Shown here in pieces: positions 43,649 to 52,168 of a stretch of DNA of 64,000 nt. How positions within the stretch are numbered: the stretch's first letter is position 1; each line of letters begins with the position of its first letter. Location of the stretch: contig NZ_QXXQ01000001.1 of NCBI RefSeq assembly GCF_003570715.1, positions 124,001 to 188,000 on the forward strand, in the 5' to 3' direction. Under the pieces are notes generated by a model. It was not told the DNA's origin. It did no database searches and saw only the letters and a list, made by a program, of their open reading frames with translations. Origin of the DNA: Gemmobacter lutimaris (GTDB lineage Bacteria; Pseudomonadota; Alphaproteobacteria; Rhodobacterales; Rhodobacteraceae). Position numbers and translations under genes: made by a program.

Positions 43649-44458
43649 ATGAAACTCGCCACTTTCAACATCAACGGCATCAAGGCCCGGATCGAGGCCC
43701 TGCCCCGCTGGCTGGAAAGCGCCCGTCCCGACGTGGTCGCGCTGCAAGAGATCAAGTCCGTGGACGAGGCTTTCCCGCGCGATGTGTTCGAGGATATGGG
43801 CTACCGCGTCGAAACCCATGGCCAGAAAAGCTTCAATGGTGTCGCCCTCCTGTCGCGCCTTCCGCTGGAGGATGTGACACGCGGCCTGCCCGGTGACGAC
43901 AGCGACGAACAGGCCCGCTGGATCGAGGCGACCGTGATCGGCGAGAAACGCGCCGTGCGGCTGTGCGGGCTTTACCTGCCGAATGGCAACCCGGTCAGCT
44001 TCGATCCTGAAGGTGCGCCAGAAGCAACCGGCAAATACGGCTACAAGCTGGCATGGATGGAGCGGATGCGCGCGCGCGCCGCCGAACTTCTGGCAACGGA
44101 AGACCCCGTGGTGCTGGCGGGCGATTACAACATCATCCCACAGCCGGAAGACGCCGCCCGCCCCGAGACATGGGTGAAGGACGCGCTGTTCCTGCCCGAA
44201 AGCCGCGCGGCCTTCCGGCGGATCGTGAACCTCGGCTTCACCGAGGCTTTCCGCGCAAGGGTGACCGGGCCCGGTCATTACAGTTTCTGGGATTATCAGG
44301 CGGGGGCCTGGGAACGGAACAACGGTATCCGCATTGATCACCTGCTGCTGTCACCGCAAGCCGCCGATCTCTTGCGCGATGTGCAGATCGACCGGGCGGT
44401 GCGCGGGGGCGAGAAACCTTCGGATCACGTCCCGGTCTGGATCGACCTCGACGCCTGA
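43649..44458 (+). CDS. xth: Exodeoxyribonuclease III
   Basis: The 269-residue AP endonuclease/3'-5' exonuclease of base-excision repair begins MKLATFNINGIKARIEAL and has VALQEIKSVDEAF (metal Glu), GLYLPNGNPV, LAGDYNIIPQPEDA (Asp and Asn of the active site), NNGIRIDHLLLSP and SDHVPVWIDL (catalytic Asp-His). ATG 43649 has GGAGG 5 bases upstream; the 43625 start has none. Confidence 0.95.
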   Translation: MKLATFNINGIKARIEALPRWLESARPDVVALQEIKSVDEAFPRDVFEDMGYRVETHGQKSFNGVALLSRLPLEDVTRGLPGDDSDEQARWIEATVIGEKRAVRLCGLYLPNGNPVSFDPEGAPEATGKYGYKLAWMERMRARAAELLATEDPVVLAGDYNIIPQPEDAARPETWVKDALFLPESRAAFRRIVNLGFTEAFRARVTGPGHYSFWDYQAGAWERNNGIRIDHLLLSPQAADLLRDVQIDRAVRGGEKPSDHVPVWIDLDA

Positions 44459-44478
44459 TCCTTGCGACAGGAGCCGCG

Positions 44479-46269
44479 ATGACCACTGACCAAGGGCTGA
44501 GCCTCGCCCTGATCTGCGCGACGGTCCTGCTGTTCCTCAGCGGGCGGCTGCGCCACGACATCGTGGCGCTTTCCGCGCTGATCGCCGCCGTCGCACTGGG
44601 GCTGGTTCCGGCGGCCGAGGCTTTCGATGGCTTCGCGCAACCGGCCGTCATCACCGTCGCCTGCGTGCTGGTGCTGAGCCGCGCGCTACAGATTTCCGGC
44701 GCAGTTGACTGGCTTGCGCGCAATGCCCTGCCCGCTTCGGGCGGGCCGGTGCGCACGCTGCTGACGCTTTGCGGGCTGGGCGCCTTCCTGTCTGCCTTCA
44801 TGAACAATGTTGGCGCGCTGGCGCTGCTGATGCCGGTCGCACTTCAGATTGCGCCACGCGCCGGGCTGAGCGCCGGTCAGGCACTGATGCCCCTGGCTTT
44901 TGGCACCGTGCTGGGGGGCACCGTCACGCTGATCGGCACACCGCCCAACCTGATCGTCGCGGGGTTCCGCGCCCGCACGGGCGATGCGCCTTTCGCGATG
45001 TTCGATTTCACCCCCGTAGGCTTGGCCGTCACGCTGGCAGGCATTGCCTTCATCACGTTGATCGGCTGGCGGCTGGTGCCGAAACGTCAGGGCAGCGCGG
45101 GGGAGGATTTCGATACCGGCGCCTATATGGCCGAACTGGCCGTTCCTGCCGAAGCCTCGGCCATTGGCATGACGCTGGCCGAGATCGAGGCGAAGCTTGC
45201 CGAGGCGGGCGGTCAGATCGTCGCGCTGGAACGGCGCGGCACATGGCTGACAGCCCCCCGTGCCAGCCGCAAGGTGATCGAGGGCGACCTGCTGGTGATG
45301 GAGGCCGATCTTGCCACGCTGATCGAGGCGGCACAGCCGCTGGGCCTGAAACTGGCGGAGCGCGACCCGGAACAGGAAACCCGCCGCAATGACGAGGTGC
45401 TGCTGCGCGAATATGTGGTGCGGCCCGACAGCGCACTGGCGGGGTCAACCCCGGCCGATCTGGGCCTGCGCTCGCGCTATGGCATCAACCTGCTTGCCGT
45501 CGCCCGCAGCGGCAAGCGCGCCGCGACCCGGCTGCGCGAATGGCGCATCCGCGCCGGGGACGTTCTGCTGCTGCAAGGGTCGGTCGAGGCCCTGTCAGGC
45601 TTCACCGCCCATGCGGGCTTCATTCCGCTGGCCGAACGCGACCTGCATCTGCCGCGTCCGCGCCAGGCCTTGCTGGCCTCGGGTATCATGGCCGCGGCAG
45701 TGGCGGCGGCGGCGCTGGGTCTGGCCCCCCCGGCCATCGCCTTCACCTGCGGTATGCTGGCGGTGATGATCACCCGGCTGGTGCCGCTGTCAGACATCTA
45801 TGACAGCATCGACTGGTCAGTGATCGTTCTGCTGGCGGCCATGATGCCGGTGGCGGATGCGATGGATCGTTCAGGCACCGCGCAACTGATGGCGGAAACC
45901 CTGATGACCTATGTCGCGCAGGGGAATGCGGTGCTGGCACTGGGGCTGATCCTCGTCGTCACCATGACCCTGTCGGATGTGATGAACAATGCCGCAACGG
46001 CGGCGGTAATGTGTCCCATCGCACTGGGCGCGGCCGGGACGCTGGGGGTGAACCCGGATGCCTTCCTGATGGCGGTGGCCGTCGGGGCCTCCTGTTCCTT
46101 CCTGACCCCGATCGGGCACCAGAACAACACGCTGATCCTTGGCCCCGGTGGCTTCCGCTTTGGCGATTACTGGCGTCTGGGCCTGCCGCTGGAGGCGGTT
46201 GTGACCGCCGTGGCAATTCCGATGATCCTCTGGGCCTTCCCGCTTCAGGCGGTTGCGTCGAACCCGTGA
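44479..46269 (+). CDS. SLC13/DASS-type anion transporter with central RCK_C domains
   Basis: This 596-residue membrane protein has two halves of hydrophobic helices flanking two TrkA-C (RCK_C) regulatory domains at about residues 205-290 and 300-385 (for example GQIVALERRGTWLT and INLLAVARSGKRAATRLREW). The paired SNN-like substrate motifs read FMNNVGALALLMP and VMNNAATAAVMCP. Members carry dicarboxylates or sulfate with sodium. The last 25 bases overlap the convergent monooxygenase gene. It starts 20 bases after xth. Confidence 0.9.
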   Translation: MTTDQGLSLALICATVLLFLSGRLRHDIVALSALIAAVALGLVPAAEAFDGFAQPAVITVACVLVLSRALQISGAVDWLARNALPASGGPVRTLLTLCGLGAFLSAFMNNVGALALLMPVALQIAPRAGLSAGQALMPLAFGTVLGGTVTLIGTPPNLIVAGFRARTGDAPFAMFDFTPVGLAVTLAGIAFITLIGWRLVPKRQGSAGEDFDTGAYMAELAVPAEASAIGMTLAEIEAKLAEAGGQIVALERRGTWLTAPRASRKVIEGDLLVMEADLATLIEAAQPLGLKLAERDPEQETRRNDEVLLREYVVRPDSALAGSTPADLGLRSRYGINLLAVARSGKRAATRLREWRIRAGDVLLLQGSVEALSGFTAHAGFIPLAERDLHLPRPRQALLASGIMAAAVAAAALGLAPPAIAFTCGMLAVMITRLVPLSDIYDSIDWSVIVLLAAMMPVADAMDRSGTAQLMAETLMTYVAQGNAVLALGLILVVTMTLSDVMNNAATAAVMCPIALGAAGTLGVNPDAFLMAVAVGASCSFLTPIGHQNNTLILGPGGFRFGDYWRLGLPLEAVVTAVAIPMILWAFPLQAVASNP

Positions 46270-47429
46270 ACCCAGTCATAGCGGGCCAGACCCGCACCGG
46301 GCGCCACCTTGCCACCGATCCGCAGGCCAAGATGCGCCACCTCGCGCGTGATCCCCCGCAAGTGATAGGCGCGGGCATTGCTGTTGGCGGCCGCCACGAT
46401 CTTCGCGCAACGTGGCGCGCGGGCGCGGGTATAGGCCGTCAGCGCCGCCTCGCCCGGCCCGTGCCGGGCCAGCAGATCAGCCAGCACCCAGGCATCCTCC
46501 AGCGCCATATTGGCCCCTTGCGCCAGAAATGGCAGTGTCGGATGCGCGGCATCGCCCAGAATGGCGGTAAATCCGCCGGGCAGCACGCGGCCCCAATGCT
46601 CGGCCACCGGGTGCCGGAACAGGCCCCAGAGCCACAGATCCTCCACCTGTTCAAGCCAACCGCGCACACGCGGTCCAAAGTCCTCAAAGGCCAGCCGCAG
46701 CGCCAGCGGGTCGTCGCGCAGGTTCCAGCCCTCATCGACCCAGCGGTTGCGTTCCTCCACCGCCACGATATTGCGCATTTGCCCCCCGCGCAGCGGATAG
46801 CTGACCACATGGCGGCCCGCCCCCATATGCACCTCAGCCACCGGCGCAATATCGGCAGTTTCGGGAATCACCGCACGCCATGCCACCTGACGGGTGAAGA
46901 ACGGCGCCACCGCCCCGTTCAGCGCCGCGCGCAACCGCGAATGCAGCCCGTCCGCCCCGATCAGGATGGCGGGCCGCAACTCGGCCCCCTGCGCCGTCAC
47001 AAGGCGCGGCGCATCGCCTGACAGGTCCACCGTCTCGATCTTCTGCAACAGACGGATCTGCACCCCGGCGGCGCGCGCCGCCTCGGCCAGAAGACCGATC
47101 AGATCGGCGCGGTGCATCAGATGCCATGACAGGCCCGGCCGCAGCTTCGCCAGATCCATCCGCAGCACGGTGCCCCCGGCATAGCCGTCACGCAGTTCCA
47201 CCGCCTGTGCCTGCGGCCCGGCAACGGCCAGCGCCTCGGCCAGACCCAGCGCCCGCAGCACAGCGGCCCCGTTCGGGGTAATCTGCAACCCCGCGCCCAC
47301 CTCGCGGATCGCCTCGGCCTGTTCCAGCACGGTGACCGCGGCCCCGCGCCGTGCCAGCGCAACCGCCAGCGCCAGCCCCGCGACACCCGCGCCCAGAACC
47401 GTGATCTCGGTGCCGTTCAGCCGTCCCAT
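46245..47429 (-). CDS. FAD-dependent aromatic monooxygenase (salicylate/3-hydroxybenzoate hydroxylase-like)
   Basis: This class A flavin monooxygenase of about 394 residues has the Rossmann motif ITVLGAGVAGLALAVALARRG, then IREVGAGLQITPNGAAVL, the DG-type motif LIGADGLHSRLR and the FAD-ribityl motif ILGDAAHPTLPFLAQGANMALEDA. These enzymes hydroxylate phenolic acids with NAD(P)H and oxygen; the substrate is not evident, and no ring-cleavage genes are nearby. The start at 47429 (MGRLNGTE) was preferred over 47444 because GGGGG lies just upstream. Confidence 0.87.
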   Translation of the reverse strand: MGRLNGTEITVLGAGVAGLALAVALARRGAAVTVLEQAEAIREVGAGLQITPNGAAVLRALGLAEALAVAGPQAQAVELRDGYAGGTVLRMDLAKLRPGLSWHLMHRADLIGLLAEAARAAGVQIRLLQKIETVDLSGDAPRLVTAQGAELRPAILIGADGLHSRLRAALNGAVAPFFTRQVAWRAVIPETADIAPVAEVHMGAGRHVVSYPLRGGQMRNIVAVEERNRWVDEGWNLRDDPLALRLAFEDFGPRVRGWLEQVEDLWLWGLFRHPVAEHWGRVLPGGFTAILGDAAHPTLPFLAQGANMALEDAWVLADLLARHGPGEAALTAYTRARAPRCAKIVAAANSNARAYHLRGITREVAHLGLRIGGKVAPGAGLARYDWVHGFDATA

Positions 47430-47446
47430 CCATCCCCCGAACATGC

Positions 47447-47470
47447 AAAAGCCGGGCGCAGCAGCCCGGC
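47447..47470 (-). terminator. Rho-independent terminator after dksA
   Basis: The stem GCCGGGC / GCCCGGC with a 6-base loop is followed by TTTTGC on the minus strand, 49 bases after the dksA stop. Confidence 0.85.
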
Positions 47471-47518
47471 CTCACAGTGACCTTCCGTCACCGCCGCCGC
47501 AAGCGGCAGCATGTGCGT

Positions 47519-47941
47519 TCAGTCGTCGCGGTGCACCTTTTCACGGCGCTCGTGCTTTTCCTGAGCTTCCAGCGTCATGGTGGCGATCGGACGCGCATCC
47601 AGCCGTTTCAGGCTGATCGGCTCGCCCGTCATCTCGCAATAGCCGTATTCGCCATTGTCGATCCGGCGCAGCGCGGCGTCGATCTTGGAAATCAGCTTGC
47701 GCTGCCGGTCACGGGTCCGAAGTTCCAGCGCACGGTCGGTTTCCTCGCTGGCGCGGTCGGCCAGATCGGGCACATTGCGCGCGCTTTCCGTCAGGTTGTC
47801 CAGCGTCTCGGCACTCTGGTCCAGAAGCTCCTGTTTCCACACCAGCAGCTTGCGGCGGAAATATTCCAACTGCCGTTCATTCATGAACGGCTCGTCCTCC
47901 GCGGGGCGGTAATCGTCGGGGAGAAACATCTCTGCCTTCAT
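47519..47941 (-). CDS. dksA: RNA polymerase-binding transcription factor DksA (single-cysteine type)
   Basis: The 140-residue DksA, which works with ppGpp at RNA polymerase, has a coiled coil spanning about residues 25-105 (FRRKLLVWKQELLDQSAE and ALELRTRDRQRKLISKIDAAL) with the acidic tip around LADRASEETDRA. The zinc-finger region reads YGYCEMTGEPISLKRL, with only one Cys instead of four, as described for Rhodobacter sphaeroides DksA. ATG 47941 follows GGAG; the long upstream frame is not coding. Terminator at 47447-47470. Confidence 0.93.
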   Translation of the reverse strand: MKAEMFLPDDYRPAEDEPFMNERQLEYFRRKLLVWKQELLDQSAETLDNLTESARNVPDLADRASEETDRALELRTRDRQRKLISKIDAALRRIDNGEYGYCEMTGEPISLKRLDARPIATMTLEAQEKHERREKVHRDD

Positions 47942-48283
47942 CGCAGCACTCCACTTGGGCGATCTGCGCCGGATTCGGCCGACCAAGGCCGGGAGGCGCG
48001 TCGTGTGCGCCCTCGTAACGGAAGCGTCAGGGATTGTCACTAGCCGTTGCGCCGATTTGCTGACCTGTGCTGCACCCTTGTTAACGATTATGCCCACGTC
48101 TGGGGCAGCCCCGGCCGGAACCTGGCCCCTGCCCCGCCAGAAACACAAGAAATATGCAAGGAAGCGGCAAGATCTTCTGTCTGTTGTATCCCTCTGTGCT
48201 AAGCATCGGGCGTAGCGTATCGGGCAAGCCCGCAAGCATTTTCTCCGGGCCTTGCGAAACATCCTTCCCGCACTGGATCAGAC
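47942..48283. other. 342-base gap upstream of dksA
   Basis: This divergent intergenic region should hold the dksA promoter and that of the secreted-protein gene at 48284. I find no gene, clear operator or terminator in it. Confidence 0.5.
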
Positions 48284-48805
48284 ATGACGACCAAACCGTT
48301 TTTCGCGCTCGCCGCCCTCGCCTTGCTGTCTGCACCCGCCCTTGCCGAAACTCCTGATTATTCCGCCGCAGGCGGCAAGGTCTACGCCTCGGTCCGGGGC
48401 TGGACTGTGGTGCAAAGCGACCGCTACGGATGTTCGGCCTATCCCGAGGCCATGCCCATCGTGTTCAACACCCCGCCCGCAGGCGGCTGGCAACTGATCT
48501 TCCCCTACAGCGCCTCGGGTGGCGAGGGCACGTTCGCGGGCTCCATCGACATCGACAAATCCAGCTTCACCGAAGATTACTACGGCGACGGCGCGTGGAT
48601 GTATGCGTCCTTCCCGCTGAACATGCGCAAGGCAGTGGCCGCCGGGAACCGCATCTATGCCAATATCGGCCCGGCGGTCTGGGATGTCGATCTGGACGGG
48701 GCCACCGCTGCCATGCTGAAGGTCGAGGAATGCTGGCAGAACCTGACCGGCTGGTCCGCCGCCACCTCCGGCCGCGCCGGAACCTTCGCCCTGTCAGGCG
48801 ACTGA
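48284..48805 (+). CDS. Secreted protein of unknown function (173 residues)
   Basis: A clear Sec signal peptide (MTTKPFFALAALALLSAPALA, cleaved near residue 21) precedes a beta-rich ~150-residue domain with two Cys (YGCSAYPEAMP and VEECWQNL) that could form a disulfide. Segments GWQLIFPYSASGGEGTFAG and AGNRIYANIGPAVWDVDLDG suggest a small sandwich fold. No family recognised. It lies 79 bases before the MoxR gene on the same strand and may be part of that cluster. Confidence 0.8.
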   Translation: MTTKPFFALAALALLSAPALAETPDYSAAGGKVYASVRGWTVVQSDRYGCSAYPEAMPIVFNTPPAGGWQLIFPYSASGGEGTFAGSIDIDKSSFTEDYYGDGAWMYASFPLNMRKAVAAGNRIYANIGPAVWDVDLDGATAAMLKVEECWQNLTGWSAATSGRAGTFALSGD

Positions 48806-48884
48806 TCTGCCGCCCCTGCCCTTGCCCTTGCCGGTCCGACGGCTTACCCCTCGGTCCGGTATCCGCTTTACGAAGGACAGTCCC

Positions 48885-49724
48885 ATGCGTTTCGACGGCA
48901 CCGCCGATTATGTCGCGCCCCCCGATCTGGTCGTCGCGGTCAATGCGGCGGTGGCGCTGCAACGCCCGCTGCTTGTGAAGGGCGAACCCGGCACCGGCAA
49001 GACCGAACTGGCGCGGCAGGTGGCCACTGCGCTGGGCCTGCCCTTCATGGAATGGAACATCAAATCCACCACCAAGGCGCAGCAGGGGCTTTACGAATAC
49101 GATGCCGTCTCGCGCCTGCGCGACAGCCAGTTGGGCGACGCGCGCGTCCATGACGTGAAGAACTACATCCGCAAGGGCAAGCTCTGGCAGGCGTTCGAGG
49201 CCGAGGGTCGCGTGGTGCTGCTGATCGACGAGATCGACAAGGCCGACATCGAATTTCCGAATGACCTGCTGCAAGAGCTCGACCGGATGGAGTTCCACGT
49301 CTACGAGACCGGAGAGACGATCCGCGCGCAGCATCGTCCGGTGGTCATCATCACCTCGAACAATGAAAAGGAACTGCCCGACGCCTTTCTGCGCCGCTGT
49401 TTCTTCCACTACATCCGCTTCCCCGAAATCGACACGCTGCGCGCCATCGTCAACGTGCATTTCCCCGGCATCAAGGAAGCGCTGCTGACCACGGCCTTGA
49501 CGCAGTTTTACGAAATCCGCGAAACGCCGGGGCTGAAGAAGAAACCTTCCACCTCGGAAGTGCTGGACTGGCTGAAGCTCCTGCTGGCCGAGGATCTGGC
49601 CCCCGAGGATCTGAAGCGTGACGGCCGCAGCCTGCTGCCACGCCTGCATGGCGCGCTTCTGAAGAACGAGCAGGATGTGCACCTGTTCGAGCGACTCGCC
49701 TTTATGGCGAGGGGGCGGGGCTGA
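48885..49724 (+). CDS. MoxR-type AAA+ ATPase
   Basis: This ATPase of about 280 residues has Walker A LLVKGEPGTGKTELARQVA, Walker B VVLLIDEIDKADIEFPNDLLQEL (read in two pieces), sensor 1 PVVIITSNNEKELPDAFLRRC and a C-terminal lid. MoxR proteins work with VWA-domain partners as chaperones in metal-enzyme maturation or envelope stress; a VWA gene is at 52169. ATG 48885 (MRFDGTADYV) is preferred; the upstream start at 48822 adds 21 residues with no family likeness. Confidence 0.92.
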   Translation: MRFDGTADYVAPPDLVVAVNAAVALQRPLLVKGEPGTGKTELARQVATALGLPFMEWNIKSTTKAQQGLYEYDAVSRLRDSQLGDARVHDVKNYIRKGKLWQAFEAEGRVVLLIDEIDKADIEFPNDLLQELDRMEFHVYETGETIRAQHRPVVIITSNNEKELPDAFLRRCFFHYIRFPEIDTLRAIVNVHFPGIKEALLTTALTQFYEIRETPGLKKKPSTSEVLDWLKLLLAEDLAPEDLKRDGRSLLPRLHGALLKNEQDVHLFERLAFMARGRG

Positions 49725-50541
49725 TCCCTGCCGCAAATGCGAGGCATGTGGATACTGTCAACAATGCCTCGCAAGCCTTTGGCACCAAGTCAGAATCAGC
49801 GCCACAGAATCGCCGCCTATGCCTTGGTTTCGCCACAATTGAGCCCAATTGACCTCACATCTGCCGCAATTTCAGAAATAATTCGAAATATTCCGTGATA
49901 ATGCTATCGCAAATCTGGACTGCCGATTGTTTCCAACCGCGATGGATTGTGGCGCGCCCTATGGCACCTCTGCCGCCGCATTTCCCGAGATTGACATAAA
50001 TCGGCCGCGGTGCAGACACTCTGATCACGTTCTCTGACTGCAATGAAGAACGTGACAACCACAAGCACAGGTCGAGCGGAGAGATGACCCCTGCAAAGTG
50101 CAGCTCGCTGCGCCAGTCTATGGCGTATGCGCAAAACCCCGGTTCCGCTGCTGCGGCGGCACCGGGCGGCTGTGCCAAGACAGCGTCATTCCCTTCGCCG
50201 GGCACCTGTGACCGCCCGCCTCTGGCCCTGCCGGTCAGGACGCGGGTTTCGTTCCGGTCGGGGGACCGGGGCGATGCCGGACGGTCGGGCAGGAAGGCGG
50301 CGGGGGCCGCCATCCTGAACGGCAAGACGGCAAAGGGGGCCAGTGCCCTGCGATCCATCCTGTTTCGGGGGAGACAGGACGCAGGCACAGGCTTCCGGGG
50401 GACGGGTCTGGCGGGCGATGCGGGGGCATCGTCGTTAGGTCAGGCACGGCCCTGCACAACCGGGGCCATGATCCGGCGCATCTGTCTGCTCCGCCGGATC
50501 GCGGTCTCATACAACCACCGCATTCACGGGGCTGCCAACCC
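49725..50541. other. 817-base gap between the MoxR and DUF2927 genes
   Basis: This long stretch splits an otherwise tight cluster. It holds an inverted repeat TGCGAGGCAT / ATGCCTCGCA (49738-49773, 16-base loop) just after moxR and an A/T-rich patch at 49850-49990. Open frames on either strand (49855-50388 minus, 50084-50578 plus) lack family likeness and normal codon bias. A degraded gene or a non-coding RNA is possible. Confidence 0.4.
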
Positions 50542-51936
50542 ATGCGTTTCTCCGCCGTTATCGCGCTTGCCGCACTGACTGCCTGTGCCCAGACACCCGA
50601 CTCCGGCCAGCGCGCCGAGGTGTCGATGAACCGTCTGGTCGATCAGACGGGCACCGCCTCCGCAAGCGCGGTGAACCTGTTCTCGGGCCAGCCCTCGCTG
50701 CGCGTCGGCCGATCGAATGCGGAACTCGCGCAGGATTTCCTCGATCTTGAATTCCGCATGGAAAGCGGACGCGCCCTGCCCGTTCTGACCCGGTTCGAGG
50801 GCGGACCGATCACCGTGTCGCTATCGGGCCAGGTGCCTGCCTCGGCCGAGGCTGACCTTGCACGCCTGATCGGCCGTTTCCGCAACGAAGCCGGGCTGGA
50901 TGTGCGCCGCGCCTCGGGCCCGGCCAATATCAACGTGATTTTCGTGCCGCGCCGCACAATCAGTGCGACCTACAGCAACGTCGCCTGTTTCGTGGCGCCC
51001 CGCGTCGCCTCGTGGGAGGAATACAAGGCCGCACGCGGCACCGGCACGCTGGACTGGACCACGTTGCGCCAGCGCGAACGGCTGGCCATCTTCGCCCCCG
51101 CAGATTCCACCCCTCAGGAGGTGCGCGATTGTCTGCACGAGGAAATCGCGCAGGCGATGGGCCCGCTGAATGACCTGTATCAACTGCCCGACAGCGTGTT
51201 CAACGACGACAATTTCCACACCGTGCTGACCGGCTTCGACATGCTGATGCTGCGCGTTCACTATTCGCCCGAGCTGCGCAGCGGCATGACGCGCGATCAG
51301 GTGGCGGCGGTGCTGCCCGGCATTCTGGCGCGGCTGAACCCGACCGGCGCCACAGGCCGCACCCATCAGGGCGGCCAGACGCCCCACGCCTGGATCCGCG
51401 CGATGGAGGCCGCGCTGGGGCCGCGCGGCAGCGCCGCCAGCCGCAAGGCCGCCGCGCAACAGGCGCTGGCCATCGCCCATGCGCAGGGCTGGCAGGCCAG
51501 CCGGCTGGCGTTTTCCTGGTTCGCCGTGGGGCGGCTGAATGTCAGCGACGATCCGGTTGCCGCCGCCAATGCCTTCGCCAATGCCGAACGCATCTATCGC
51601 CGCCTGCCCGGCGCCCAGATTCAGGCCGCGCATGTGGATATGCAGCTTGCCGCGCTGGCGCTGAGCCAAGCCCGCCCCGATCAGGCCGTGGCCTTTGCGG
51701 ACCGCGCGATGCCTGTCGCGCGTCAGGCCCAGAATGCCTCGCTGCTGGCGACGCTCATGCTGGTGAAGGCGCAGGCGCTTGAGGCGCAGGGCAATGTCGC
51801 CGCAGCGCGGGCGCTTCGGCTCGACAGTCAGGGCTGGTCGCGCTATGGCTTCGGCTCGGATGCGGCGACGAAGGCCCGGATGCGTGACATCGCATCGCTG
51901 GTGCCCTCGAAACTGCGCCAGTTGTTCAAGGGGTAA
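50542..51936 (+). CDS. DUF2927 lipoprotein
   Basis: The 464-residue protein has a lipoprotein signal (AVIALAALTACAQ, lipobox LTAC, Cys about residue 15). The DUF2927 region spans about residues 60-250 and contains LARLIGRFRNEAGLDVRR, VACFVAP, CLHEEIAQAMGPLNDLYQLPDSVFNDD and an acid/His-rich core reminiscent of zinc peptidases. The C-terminal half is helical and TPR-like (ALSQARPDQAVAFADRAMPVARQA). Function unknown. It lies between the MoxR and VWA genes. Confidence 0.85.
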   Translation: MRFSAVIALAALTACAQTPDSGQRAEVSMNRLVDQTGTASASAVNLFSGQPSLRVGRSNAELAQDFLDLEFRMESGRALPVLTRFEGGPITVSLSGQVPASAEADLARLIGRFRNEAGLDVRRASGPANINVIFVPRRTISATYSNVACFVAPRVASWEEYKAARGTGTLDWTTLRQRERLAIFAPADSTPQEVRDCLHEEIAQAMGPLNDLYQLPDSVFNDDNFHTVLTGFDMLMLRVHYSPELRSGMTRDQVAAVLPGILARLNPTGATGRTHQGGQTPHAWIRAMEAALGPRGSAASRKAAAQQALAIAHAQGWQASRLAFSWFAVGRLNVSDDPVAAANAFANAERIYRRLPGAQIQAAHVDMQLAALALSQARPDQAVAFADRAMPVARQAQNASLLATLMLVKAQALEAQGNVAAARALRLDSQGWSRYGFGSDAATKARMRDIASLVPSKLRQLFKG

Positions 51937-51999
51937 GGGGCCTGCCCCCTGCCCGTCCGGCGCGGCCCCGCCGCCCGGCAGCAGGAGAGAGGCTGAGCC

Positions 52000-52164
52000 A
52001 TGATCGTCATCACCGCCGCGATTTTCGGGGCGCTTCTGGGGGCCGGACGTGCCCGCGCCCATGGCGGGCGGCTGGCCGACATGCTGCAATGGGGCGGCAG
52101 CTTTGCCATCCTGTTTGCGCTGATTGGCATGATCGTCACCATCGTCATCGAAAGGTCGATCTGA
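52000..52164 (+). CDS. Small membrane protein (54 residues)
   Basis: This short gene lies in the gap between the DUF2927 and VWA genes. It encodes MIVITAAIFGALLGAGRARA, then HGGRLADMLQWGG and a second hydrophobic helix FAILFALIGMIVTIVI ending ERSI. Two membrane helices are linked by a basic loop. The AGGAGAG ribosome site and the 4-base gap to the VWA gene support translation. No family recognised. Confidence 0.75.
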   Translation: MIVITAAIFGALLGAGRARAHGGRLADMLQWGGSFAILFALIGMIVTIVIERSI

Positions 52165-52168
52165 GCCG

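Noticed and set aside
49855-50578. Frames of 177 (minus) and 164 (plus) codons in the MoxR cluster gap
   Set aside because: They overlap each other, lack family likeness and have poor starts. The plus frame also overlaps the DUF2927 lipoprotein signal.
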